The position numbers and the translations under genes were made by a program. Below, piece by piece: positions 25,240 through 33,778 of a stretch of DNA of 64,000 nucleotides; the first letter of the stretch is position 1; each line of letters starts with the position of its first letter. A model generated the notes under the pieces. That model made no database searches, was not told the DNA's origin, and saw only the letters and a list, made by a program, of their open reading frames with translations. The stretch is from contig NZ_VCIX01000091.1 in assembly GCF_006345825.1 (NCBI RefSeq), positions 124,001-188,000 on the forward strand, read 5' to 3'. This DNA comes from Paenibacillus paridis (GTDB lineage Bacteria; Bacillota; Bacilli; Paenibacillales; Paenibacillaceae).

Positions 25240-27072
25240 ATGATCATAAATCGAGCTGGGAAAGCCGTTAAAGCAATAGCCGAGCGCATGTCGAGAAGAC
25301 TGGTGAACAAGCTTATTTTGCTTTTCACGTCCATTATTATACTCGTGGTCGGGTCGCTGACTTATATTTCATATCAAATGCTGCAGAAGGAGTCGGTCAC
25401 AAGCAGCATAGCCAGCACTTCAAACAACCTGCTGCTCGTTAACCAGAACATGGAGGACTATTTGAAGGGAATGGAGCAGTTATCGCTGCCGCAGATCCGC
25501 TATGATGAAATTACTTATGCCATTACGCATGAGTCGGTGGATTATGCTTCGAAGATGTATTTGGAGGATTATTTGCGGGAGCTGTATTATTCCAGAAATG
25601 ATCTGGAAGCGATCTTTCTCTATGTGGTGAAGGAGAAAAAATATTATGCCATATCGAAGGAAAGCTATAATATTACCGTTCGTACAGGCGTGGACCCTGC
25701 CATCACCAAGCTGCCATGGTACGAGAAGGCGATGTCGAGCCCTTTTAACCGTTCGTACCAGTCGTTTGTTGAAGCAGACTCGGAGCCTGGGTATCCGGTA
25801 GACACGGAAAATAGCTTTATGGCCTATCACCGGGTGCTTCGCTCGATCGTATCGAGGCAGCCTCAGGCCGTGCTGTCATTTTATTACGATTCCTCGGTCA
25901 GAGACGAAATATTAAAGGATATACCCTTCGATGCAGGTCAGCATTTGCTGTATTTAAGTCCGGATAATGAGCCCTTTTATACGGATGATCCTGCTTTTTA
26001 TGAGCGGGCTAAGGCTGGAGGCTTATTGGAACGTTTGGGACAACCATCAAGCAGGCAGCTGACCTGGTCGGAGGAAGAACAGAAGTACCTTGTCGTTTAT
26101 GACATCGGTGAGCAAGAGGGCTGGAGGCTCGTTAAGCCGATTCCTTATACGCAAATCTATGAGGCGGCCCGAACGACGCGCAACATCAGCTTTTCAATCG
26201 GTTTTCTGTTCTTGCTGCTCTCGATTATTGCGGTTACGTATTTCTCTAATGCGATTACTAAGCCGCTGAGGAAGCTTTCTTATCAGATGAATCGCTTCAG
26301 TACGGGGCATTTCGATGCGGAGGCAGAGGTAAGAGGCCGAGACGAGATTGCTTATTTGTCCCGTCATTTCAACCAGATGGTGAGAAGGACGAATGATCTC
26401 ATCAATGAACGCTACAAGATGAAGCTGGTGGAGAAAAATGCGATATTGAAAGCGTTGGAGGCTGAAATTAATCCGCATTTTCTATATAATGCGCTGCAAG
26501 CCATTTCGACGAAAGCGCTCAAGAGTGAACGCTTTGACATCGTTGATATGGTCGACTCCCTGGCATTAACGCTGCGTTATTGCATAAGCGGTAAAGATAT
26601 CGTGCAGTCGCGCGAGGAGCTGAAGCATATCGAACATTATTTGTCGCTGCAGAAGGCGCGCTTCGGCAGCCGCCTGCAGATGACTTATGAATGGGATGAT
26701 TCGCTTATGGCCCTGGAAATACCGAAGCTGTCGCTTCAAACCTTAGTGGAAAACTCGATCAAGCACGCGCTGGAGAAAGTATCGAGCACGATTACGATAG
26801 ATATCCGGGCCAAGCTGACCGAAGAGCATGCCGTCATATCCGTGCATGACAATGGACCAGGCTTTACGCCAGAGCGACTCATGGAGGTGAGGCAATCCTT
26901 TTTGAGCGAGTGGGAGGAACGTGAGGATGCGGAGGAGAGCATCGGGCTTGTGAATTTGCATACCCGCCTGAGGCTGCTTTACGGAGACGAAGCGATGCTT
27001 CGAATCGAAACAGACGAGCTTGGAACAACAATGGAGATGCGGTTACCGCGGGAAGGAATCAGCCATGTATAG
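25240..27072 (+). CDS. YesM-like sensor histidine kinase
   Basis: A 610-residue membrane kinase. Helix 1 is at about residues 22-44, a large extracellular Cache-type region spans about 45-300, and helix 2 is near 312-335. HAMP follows, then a His_kinase (5TM/LytS-like) domain with the phospho-acceptor His413 in EINPHFLYNALQAIS, and a HATPase domain with VENSIKHAL and DNGPGF. It is the usual partner of YesN-type regulators. The gene overlaps the regulator's start. It probably senses an extracellular sugar or its binding protein and controls the galactoside genes around it. Confidence 0.93.
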   Translation: MIINRAGKAVKAIAERMSRRLVNKLILLFTSIIILVVGSLTYISYQMLQKESVTSSIASTSNNLLLVNQNMEDYLKGMEQLSLPQIRYDEITYAITHESVDYASKMYLEDYLRELYYSRNDLEAIFLYVVKEKKYYAISKESYNITVRTGVDPAITKLPWYEKAMSSPFNRSYQSFVEADSEPGYPVDTENSFMAYHRVLRSIVSRQPQAVLSFYYDSSVRDEILKDIPFDAGQHLLYLSPDNEPFYTDDPAFYERAKAGGLLERLGQPSSRQLTWSEEEQKYLVVYDIGEQEGWRLVKPIPYTQIYEAARTTRNISFSIGFLFLLLSIIAVTYFSNAITKPLRKLSYQMNRFSTGHFDAEAEVRGRDEIAYLSRHFNQMVRRTNDLINERYKMKLVEKNAILKALEAEINPHFLYNALQAISTKALKSERFDIVDMVDSLALTLRYCISGKDIVQSREELKHIEHYLSLQKARFGSRLQMTYEWDDSLMALEIPKLSLQTLVENSIKHALEKVSSTITIDIRAKLTEEHAVISVHDNGPGFTPERLMEVRQSFLSEWEEREDAEESIGLVNLHTRLRLLYGDEAMLRIETDELGTTMEMRLPREGISHV

Positions 27073-28708
27073 AGTGCTAATTATTGATGATGAAGAGCCG
27101 CTTCGCGAGGCCATTCGCATATTAGGAGATTGGAAGGGCTTGAACGTGACAGAAGTGCTTGAAGCAACCGATGGAAAGGTCGGACTAGAGATGCTGGCTG
27201 CTCACAAAATAGATTTGGCCATGGTGGATATGAAGATGCCTGTAGTAAACGGCGTGGAGCTGCTGCAGATGATCGAGCGCGATTATCCCGATTTGCTGAC
27301 AATTGTGATTAGCGGCTATAACGACTTCGAATATACGCGTCAAGCGATACGTTCTAAAGTCGTCGATTACTTGCTGAAGCCGGTGAATCGCAACGACTTG
27401 AACCAATCGCTCCGCAAAGCGATCGACGTGTTGGATGCGAAGCGGAAGAAGGACAGCGATTTTATCAATCGCAATATCACGCTCAACATGTCGCTGCCGC
27501 GTCTCAAGGAAAAAGTGTATTTGTCCATTATTGAGCGCAGCTTCAAAAGCCAAAGCAATGAGGCCTTCCTGCCTTTAATCGGCGCGGATGATCCCGGCAA
27601 CCGCTTTACGGCGGTCGTGCTCCGCGTCTTAAATCTGGAGCAGATTCGGAAAAGCCGCTTTCATGAGGACACCGACCTTTTGCATTTTGCGGTGGCAAAT
27701 GTCATGAATGAAATTGCTGGCGACCATTTTGGCGCATTCAGCTTTGCGAGCCCGAAGCAGGAGCGGGAGCTCATTGCGATCCTGACAATGAATGGCGGTT
27801 ATGCGGAGGATATCGCGTACCATTCCATGCATCAAATGAATAAGGTCATTTCGACGTTAAAGGAGCTTTTCGGCATTGTAGTAGCGGCAGGAATCGGCCA
27901 TTCCAGCCCCGATGTCATGCAAATCGCAGCGTCCTATGAGATGGCCAAAGGCGCGATTAGCGGGATTGATCTGCTTAGGCTGAAAGGAGCTACGGTAACC
28001 AATGCCGCGGATAAGAACGTATCTGCTCCGAAAGACAACCAGTCGCTGACCAGCCGGATTCTGAATATCCGCACTGCGCTGGAGGGCGGAAACCCTCAAC
28101 ATGCGAAGGCGCTTGTGAGTGAGTATATCAAAAGGTGGAAAGCCTCGGAGCAATTCAGTATTGGAGAAGCAGACCGGGCATTGCATGAGTTTGTGATTCT
28201 GCTGAATGACATGTCGCTGGAGCTGGGCGTGAAGCCTGAGCAGCTTCCGCTTACAGGCGACCATGCACTGCGGGGCATTGGCATCTCTACCGATTTTGGA
28301 AATATCGAGCAGTATGAGCAGCTTCTATATGCCATATTGGATTTTTTCAGCGGTCAAATTAGGAAATCGCAAATGACGAATCAGCCGTTTGAAGTAGGGG
28401 ATATTAAAGCCTACATTGATCATCATTATTTTGAGGAAATAAAGATCTCGATGTTTTCCGACAAATATTTTTTGAGCAGGGAATACTTGATGAAGCTGTT
28501 TAAGCAGCAGTTCGGTTTCGGCATTCATGAGTATGTGCAGAAGGTAAGAATGGACAAGGCAAAGGAGCTGCTCAGCGATCCGAACCTGAAGATTCAGGAT
28601 ATTTCAGAGATGCTGGGGTATAAAGACAAGAACTACTTCAGCAAGGCGTTCCGCAATTATTATTCGGTATCGCCTTCGGAATTTCGGTCCTCCAATGGGG
28701 ATAGCTAA
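27065..28708 (+). CDS. YesN-like response regulator with AraC-type DNA-binding domain
   Basis: A 547-residue regulator. The receiver domain (about 1-120) has acidic residues IIDDEEP, phospho-acceptor Asp55 in MVDMKMP, and the conserved lysine in LLKPVN. A long middle region follows, then an AraC-type double helix-turn-helix at the end (YLMKLFKQQFGFGIHEYVQ, then IQDISEMLGYKDKNYFSKAF). ATG 27065 overlaps the kinase stop by eight bases. The likely targets are the binding protein and alpha-galactosidase just downstream and the divergent permeases. Confidence 0.93.
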   Translation: MYRVLIIDDEEPLREAIRILGDWKGLNVTEVLEATDGKVGLEMLAAHKIDLAMVDMKMPVVNGVELLQMIERDYPDLLTIVISGYNDFEYTRQAIRSKVVDYLLKPVNRNDLNQSLRKAIDVLDAKRKKDSDFINRNITLNMSLPRLKEKVYLSIIERSFKSQSNEAFLPLIGADDPGNRFTAVVLRVLNLEQIRKSRFHEDTDLLHFAVANVMNEIAGDHFGAFSFASPKQERELIAILTMNGGYAEDIAYHSMHQMNKVISTLKELFGIVVAAGIGHSSPDVMQIAASYEMAKGAISGIDLLRLKGATVTNAADKNVSAPKDNQSLTSRILNIRTALEGGNPQHAKALVSEYIKRWKASEQFSIGEADRALHEFVILLNDMSLELGVKPEQLPLTGDHALRGIGISTDFGNIEQYEQLLYAILDFFSGQIRKSQMTNQPFEVGDIKAYIDHHYFEEIKISMFSDKYFLSREYLMKLFKQQFGFGIHEYVQKVRMDKAKELLSDPNLKIQDISEMLGYKDKNYFSKAFRNYYSVSPSEFRSSNGDS

Positions 28709-28740
28709 AAAGTGAACAACGGGCAGCATGACACTTTTTT
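28707..28740 (+). terminator. Weak terminator-like hairpin after the YesN-type gene
   Basis: AAAAAGTG pairs with CACTTTTT and ends in Ts. The stem is AT-rich with only three GC pairs, so termination may be partial and allow some read-through to the binding-protein gene. Confidence 0.45.
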
Positions 28741-28838
28741 ACCCTTAAGACTTCACTTATGTGCATTCTTATCCGATTTCATTTTCTTTAGAATAGGCAT
28801 CGTAGACCACAACCAATGAAGGAAATGGGGGCAATACA

Positions 28839-30158
28839 ATGTTAAAAAGATTTCTGGCACTGTCCGTCAGCCTCGTGCTGATTATCGGAATACTTGCTGC
28901 TTGCGGCAGCGACAAAAACAATACGACAGGCAACAACGAGGGTACGAATACGGGCGGCAACACAGAGGCCTCGGATAAACCGGTTACAATCAACATGTTC
29001 ACCGCCTCTCCAGAATACACAGATGCTTTCAATGCATACATCGCAGAATACAAGAAAGTAAAACCGAACGTAACGATCAACTTGGAAATTATGCAAGCCG
29101 ATTATAACACGGTCTTGAAATCGAAGATCGCGGCAGGCAGCACGCCGGACGTATTCCAGACAACGGCAGGCGGCGACATCGATACATTTGCAGAATACAG
29201 CGCGGATTTGACGAATGAGCCGCTTGCAGCAGCCATGACGGATTCCGTTAAAATCAACATGAGCTCCAAAGATGGCAAGGTGCTGGGCTTCCCTGTCAAA
29301 GGCAACCTGATGAACATGGTTTACAACAAAAAATTGTTGGCTGACGCTGGCATCACGGAAGTGCCGAAAACAACTTCGCAAATGGCAGATGCCATTACGA
29401 AGCTAGAAGCTAAAGGCATTACGCCGTTCGCGAATGCATACAAAGAGTGGTGGGTATGGAAGCATATTTTCCAAAACTTCGTCAATGCAGCTGCCGAAGA
29501 TGCAGGCATTACGCCGAAAGAGCTGGTAGAAAATTTCATCGCCGGCAAAACGACGTTTAACGATCACCCAGTACTGAAAGATAACTTCTTCGCTTTCATC
29601 GATACAACGGTTCAGCATGGTACAAGCAAGCCGCTTGAGCGTGACAGCAACGCAGAAGTCAGCGACTTTGCTTCCGGCAAAGCTGCATTTATGACAGGCA
29701 AGGGCGCTTGGGACGAAGAAGCGATCAAAAAAATTACACCTGATTTTGAGCTTGGAATCGTGGGTTACCCAGTGAGCGAGAAAGCAGAGCAAAACCTGCT
29801 TGTTACTGGCGCTGACCAAGCGCTTCGCATCAACAAGGATTCTAAAGTTGTCAACGAAACGATTGCGTTTTTCAACTGGCTTTACACTTCCGATTACGGC
29901 AAAAACTGGTTCTCCAGCGTAGCGAAGGTTATTCCTCCAATCAAGGATGCTCCGCTTCCTGAACTGGATATGCCTAAGCAAATGGAAGAGATTCTAAAAA
30001 CAGAAAAATCCGGCGATCTGTCGGTTAACTACTCTCTGGATACGTTCCACCAAAAGTTTGGTGAGTTGATGCAAGGTTATATTGGCGGCAGCAAAACGAA
30101 GGATCAAGCGATTGATGAAATTCAAAAGGCTTGGGTTCAATTCGGATCTGCGGAATAA
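28839..30158 (+). CDS. Sugar ABC transporter substrate-binding lipoprotein (MsmE-like)
   Basis: A 439-residue extracellular lipoprotein. The signal peptide ends in the lipobox LAACG, followed by a Thr/Asn/Gly-rich linker. The family 1 binding fold includes AEYKKVKPNVTINLEIMQAD and GSTPDVFQTTAGGD. It lies after the YesMN-type pair and before an alpha-galactosidase, so a raffinose- or melibiose-like galactoside is the likely ligand. The permeases are the divergent pair at 23242-24974. A hairpin after it may lower expression of the next gene. Confidence 0.9.
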   Translation: MLKRFLALSVSLVLIIGILAACGSDKNNTTGNNEGTNTGGNTEASDKPVTINMFTASPEYTDAFNAYIAEYKKVKPNVTINLEIMQADYNTVLKSKIAAGSTPDVFQTTAGGDIDTFAEYSADLTNEPLAAAMTDSVKINMSSKDGKVLGFPVKGNLMNMVYNKKLLADAGITEVPKTTSQMADAITKLEAKGITPFANAYKEWWVWKHIFQNFVNAAAEDAGITPKELVENFIAGKTTFNDHPVLKDNFFAFIDTTVQHGTSKPLERDSNAEVSDFASGKAAFMTGKGAWDEEAIKKITPDFELGIVGYPVSEKAEQNLLVTGADQALRINKDSKVVNETIAFFNWLYTSDYGKNWFSSVAKVIPPIKDAPLPELDMPKQMEEILKTEKSGDLSVNYSLDTFHQKFGELMQGYIGGSKTKDQAIDEIQKAWVQFGSAE

Positions 30159-30177
30159 GCTTTGCCATAGGCTAACT

Positions 30178-30217
30178 CTTAACTCAGCACTTTTACAGTG
30201 CTGAGTTAAGCTGTTTT
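30178..30217 (+). terminator. Hairpin between the binding protein and alpha-galactosidase
   Basis: Perfect 13-bp arms CTTAACTCAGCAC / GTGCTGAGTTAAG, loop of seven, are followed by CTGTTTTA. The tail is short, so it is probably a partial terminator or an mRNA-stabilising stem setting the ratio of the two genes. Confidence 0.75.
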
Positions 30218-30254
30218 ATGGACTCCAAAAACGATTAAAGGATGTGGAATAGCG

Positions 30255-32354
30255 ATGAGCAAAAGAATAGATGTCAACGAAAACGGGCTATTTCTGAATT
30301 TTGAAATTACAGCTAGCAACGATGTGCTGTTTCTTCATTTTGGAGCACAGCCGCTTGATGCTAGTGTCATACAGGACAAGCAAAAGCCGGGCTTCCGGCT
30401 TATGGAACTGCAGCTTACAGGCGAGGACCGCGCCGAATACCACGGCCGGACACATCGGGCGACGTACCCCGGATTGCGGATGGTTTACGACGGACACGAG
30501 GATACCCGCAATTCGCTTGGACGTAAGTTTGAGCTTGGCTTGCGCGATGAAGAAACGGGCCTAAAGGCGATTCAGCATTTTCAGTTCTATGACGGGGTAC
30601 AGACAGTTCGCAGCTGGTCGGTTCTTAGGAATGAGGGAGTGCAGGCTGCTGAGGTCGAATATGTATCTTCATTTGCGCTGACGGGTCTGGATAAGGAAGG
30701 CACCCAGGATCGTGATGACAAAATGAGGCTGTATCTTGCCCATAACGGCTGGCAAAGCGAGCTTCAATGGCGTTCGTACACGCTGCCGGAGCTAGGCATG
30801 TCGCATCTGATCGACCGTGGCTCCAAGCGGGTCTCCTGCAGCAATACGGGTTCTTGGTCCGCCGCGGAGCACATCCCCATGGCTGTGCTGCAGAACGAGG
30901 AGGCAGGAACGAGCCTCTTCTGGCAAATCGAGCATAACGGCTCTTGGCACTGGGAGATTATCGAGCAATCGGACTGGCTGACGGTGCTGATTAGCGGTCC
31001 AACCGAGCATGACAACCACTGGTGGCTGAAGCTGGCGCCGGGAGCGGAGTTTGTGTCTGTGCCGCTGGCCATTGGCTCGGTAGAAGGTGGCTTCGAGGAG
31101 TCTATTGCGCAGCTGACGGCCTATCGCCGTCTGATTCGCAGACCGAATGAGGATAATCAGCTCCTTCGGGTGATTTTCAACGATTATATGAACTGCTTAT
31201 GGGGTGACCCCACGACGGCTAAGCTTCTTCCGCTGATTGATGCAGCTGCCGAGGTCGGATGCGAATATTTTTGTATCGATGCGGGATGGTATGCGCCCGG
31301 GGAATGGTGGGACGGCGTAGGCGAGTGGCTGCCTTCCGAAGAGAGATTCCCGGAGGGAATCAAATACGTGCTCGATTATATTCGCGGCAAAGGCCTGATA
31401 CCCGGCTTGTGGCTGGAGCTTGAGGTGATGGGCATTAATAGTCCGAAGCTGGCGGAGACCGATGACAGCTGGTTCTTCATGCGTCATGGCAAGCGGGTCA
31501 AGGATCGCAGCCGTTACCAGCTGGACTATCGCAATCCGAAGGTCATCGGCCATGCGAATGAAGTCATTCGCCGCTTGGTCGAGGACTACGGCGTTGGTTA
31601 TATCAAAATGGACTATAATATTAACGCGGGCATCGGAACGGAAACGGCGGCGGACAGCTATGGAGAGGGCCTTCTTCAACATAACCGAGCCTACCTAAGC
31701 TGGTTGGACCATATTTTTGCAAAGTATCCCGATTTGGTGATCGAAAACTGCTCCAGCGGCGGAATGCGGATGGATTACGCGATGCTTAGCCGTCACAGCA
31801 TTCAATCGACCAGCGACCAAGAGGATTATGTGAAATATGCGGCGATCGCGGCAAGCTCGCCGGCGGCGTTAACGCCGGAGCAATCGGCCATCTGGTCTTA
31901 TCCGCTGCGTGAGGGCGACGACGAGGAAGTGATTTTCAATATGGTCAACGCGTTGCTGCTTAGGGTGCACCAGAGCGGGCATTTGGCCGAGCTGAGCCCG
32001 CGCCGCAAGGAGCTCGTCAAGGAAGCTCTCGATTATTACAAAAAAATTCGGGGCGACATTCCCGAGGCGCTGCCCTTCTGGCCGCTAGGATTGCCTACGC
32101 AGCAAGCGGACTTTGTAAGCTTCGGCCTCTATCACGATGATCGAATCTATGTGGCGGTTTGGCGGATCGCCGGAGAAGATGCTTCCGTGAAGCTGCCTCT
32201 TCCACGCTGGCAAGGACAGCCGCTTGAAGCGGTATGCGCCTATCCTAAAGAGGCGAAAGGCACGGAATGCCAATGGCTTGCCGCAGAAGGTGTATTGGAA
32301 GTAACGCTGCCTGTGGTGAAAACCGCTCGGTTGTTCGAACTGAGGTTAAGCTAG
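30255..32354 (+). CDS. Alpha-galactosidase, GH36 family
   Basis: A 699-residue enzyme without a signal peptide, so it acts on imported galactosides in the cytoplasm. An N-terminal beta-sandwich precedes the barrel. The nucleophile is Asp453 in YIKMDYN and the acid/base is Asp521 in STSDQEDY; the CSSGGMRMDY segment between them is typical of GH36. It should remove terminal alpha-galactose from raffinose-, melibiose- or galactomannan-derived oligomers. The alternative within GH36 is alpha-N-acetylgalactosaminidase. A clear terminator follows. Confidence 0.9.
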   Translation: MSKRIDVNENGLFLNFEITASNDVLFLHFGAQPLDASVIQDKQKPGFRLMELQLTGEDRAEYHGRTHRATYPGLRMVYDGHEDTRNSLGRKFELGLRDEETGLKAIQHFQFYDGVQTVRSWSVLRNEGVQAAEVEYVSSFALTGLDKEGTQDRDDKMRLYLAHNGWQSELQWRSYTLPELGMSHLIDRGSKRVSCSNTGSWSAAEHIPMAVLQNEEAGTSLFWQIEHNGSWHWEIIEQSDWLTVLISGPTEHDNHWWLKLAPGAEFVSVPLAIGSVEGGFEESIAQLTAYRRLIRRPNEDNQLLRVIFNDYMNCLWGDPTTAKLLPLIDAAAEVGCEYFCIDAGWYAPGEWWDGVGEWLPSEERFPEGIKYVLDYIRGKGLIPGLWLELEVMGINSPKLAETDDSWFFMRHGKRVKDRSRYQLDYRNPKVIGHANEVIRRLVEDYGVGYIKMDYNINAGIGTETAADSYGEGLLQHNRAYLSWLDHIFAKYPDLVIENCSSGGMRMDYAMLSRHSIQSTSDQEDYVKYAAIAASSPAALTPEQSAIWSYPLREGDDEEVIFNMVNALLLRVHQSGHLAELSPRRKELVKEALDYYKKIRGDIPEALPFWPLGLPTQQADFVSFGLYHDDRIYVAVWRIAGEDASVKLPLPRWQGQPLEAVCAYPKEAKGTECQWLAAEGVLEVTLPVVKTARLFELRLS

Positions 32355-32481
32355 GCATATTCAGATTAGCTGATCAGAGCCGCAGCAAGAATGCAGCCAG
32401 ACATGATTATCGCCATTTTGGACAGCTGCCGAATGTCTTCCTCCTCATGAGTTCATGCAGCTGTAAAGGAATAGAGCAAAT

Positions 32482-32524
32482 AGGAGTGCTTTCAGGGACA
32501 TCAATCCTGGAGCACTCCTTTTTT
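32482..32524 (+). terminator. Terminator of the galactoside operon
   Basis: AGGAGTGCT / AGCACTCCT with an inner CAGG/CCTG pairing runs into six Ts. Confidence 0.9.
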
Positions 32525-32625
32525 AATTGAAGCAGGTAGTTATTTTTCTAAATAAAGGTTTACTCTCTAATAATGAACAAATAAAGCCGATATAAATATA
32601 AAAATTCTTAAAGGAGGTCGGAGTA

Positions 32626-33651
32626 ATGCTTCCCACTTATGAAATTGCTATGACTAATGTCAACCTTCCCTATGACGAGCTCAAGCAAATTAAAGCAGAT
32701 ACGAATAAAAAAAGGCTTAGGGCAGCGGCTGTATTTTTGATTTGTACGATTATTTTAGTTGTTACTTTTCTAAACGTGGAATACTCTCTTCTAACTATTT
32801 TTATTATTGTTGTATGGCTGGTATCCCTGTGGTATACATTTCGTGTGTTTACTAAAGGGAGAGCAGTCTACAATGCGGCGCTGAAGCAAGCAGTAATTGG
32901 CGCTTTGGCAGACAATATGCTCAAGTTTGCGAAGCTTCCCTATGAATCAGAGCATTATGAAAAATATTGTCATTATGCGCATGATGCTCGAATTAGCGAT
33001 GAATGGATTGATGCGAGCGAGCTGTTCGTGTTTGAAAATAGGCATATAACAGGAGAAGATTACTTTGAAGGGAAATATGGCGTAACCGAATTTCATATGT
33101 CTGAATTGAAAATTACAACAGAGGATCACTTTTCTGATGCGGATGGTTATACTACAAAACAAAGGAATGTCGCTTTTAACGGTGTGTTATTCATAGCTGA
33201 TTTCAAAAGGGACTTTGCTGGCCTAACAGTAGTAGAAACAAATTATTTAAAGTCCAATAGTAAGATGGGAAGTTTTTTTGCAAAAATGCTGCAAAATGCT
33301 GCTTCGACGACCAGCAAGAAGGCAAAGTCTACAATTGAACTTGAACATGCTGAGTTTAATCAATACTTTACTGTACGTACGGATAATGAAATCGAAGCAC
33401 ACAGCATTCTAAGCCCTTCATTAATGGTTCAATTGCTTGATTTCTGTAAACGATATACAAGCCCGATGATGATCTCATTCCATCATTCTTATATGTTTGT
33501 TGCTGTATGGTCACAAAAAAACTTTATTGATAGTGGCATCAAGAAGAAATATGGTGAGTATGATCTGAGGAATGTTTATGATGAGATGGCTGTTTTTTTT
33601 CATATCATCGAGGAATTGGATTTAAATGATAGAATCAGGGGAAAGAAATAA
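32626..33651 (+). CDS. DUF3137-like membrane protein
   Basis: A 341-residue protein with two transmembrane helices near the N-terminus (about residues 30-48 and 50-68) and a long soluble part. The segment KYGVTEFHMSELKITTEDH followed by FNGVLFIADFKRDFAGLTVV fits the DUF3137 family, of unknown function. A strong GGAGG site precedes the ATG. The gene is visibly more AT-rich than its neighbours and stands alone between two terminators, which hints at separate acquisition. It is convergent with the acetyltransferase gene. Confidence 0.75.
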   Translation: MLPTYEIAMTNVNLPYDELKQIKADTNKKRLRAAAVFLICTIILVVTFLNVEYSLLTIFIIVVWLVSLWYTFRVFTKGRAVYNAALKQAVIGALADNMLKFAKLPYESEHYEKYCHYAHDARISDEWIDASELFVFENRHITGEDYFEGKYGVTEFHMSELKITTEDHFSDADGYTTKQRNVAFNGVLFIADFKRDFAGLTVVETNYLKSNSKMGSFFAKMLQNAASTTSKKAKSTIELEHAEFNQYFTVRTDNEIEAHSILSPSLMVQLLDFCKRYTSPMMISFHHSYMFVAVWSQKNFIDSGIKKKYGEYDLRNVYDEMAVFFHIIEELDLNDRIRGKK

Positions 33652-33677
33652 AATTTATACTTTAATGTGACTCGTTA

Positions 33678-33741
33678 AAATAAGACTACACCTTGCTATA
33701 ACGGCTTTTTAGCCGTTATTTTTCAAGGTGTAGTCTTATTT
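33678..33741. terminator. Long nested convergent terminator
   Basis: An 18-bp perfect outer stem (AAATAAGACTACACCTTG with its complement) encloses a second 9-bp perfect hairpin (ATAACGGCT / AGCCGTTAT). T and A runs lie inside and outside on both strands. It separates two convergent genes. Confidence 0.85.
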
Positions 33742-33778
33742 GCACGGGTTAACAGAAGGGCAGCAATTTCGCCACTTA

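Noticed and set aside
32626..33651. AT-rich DUF3137 gene as part of a mobile element
   Set aside because: No integrase, transposase, terminal repeats or target duplication was seen; composition alone is not enough.
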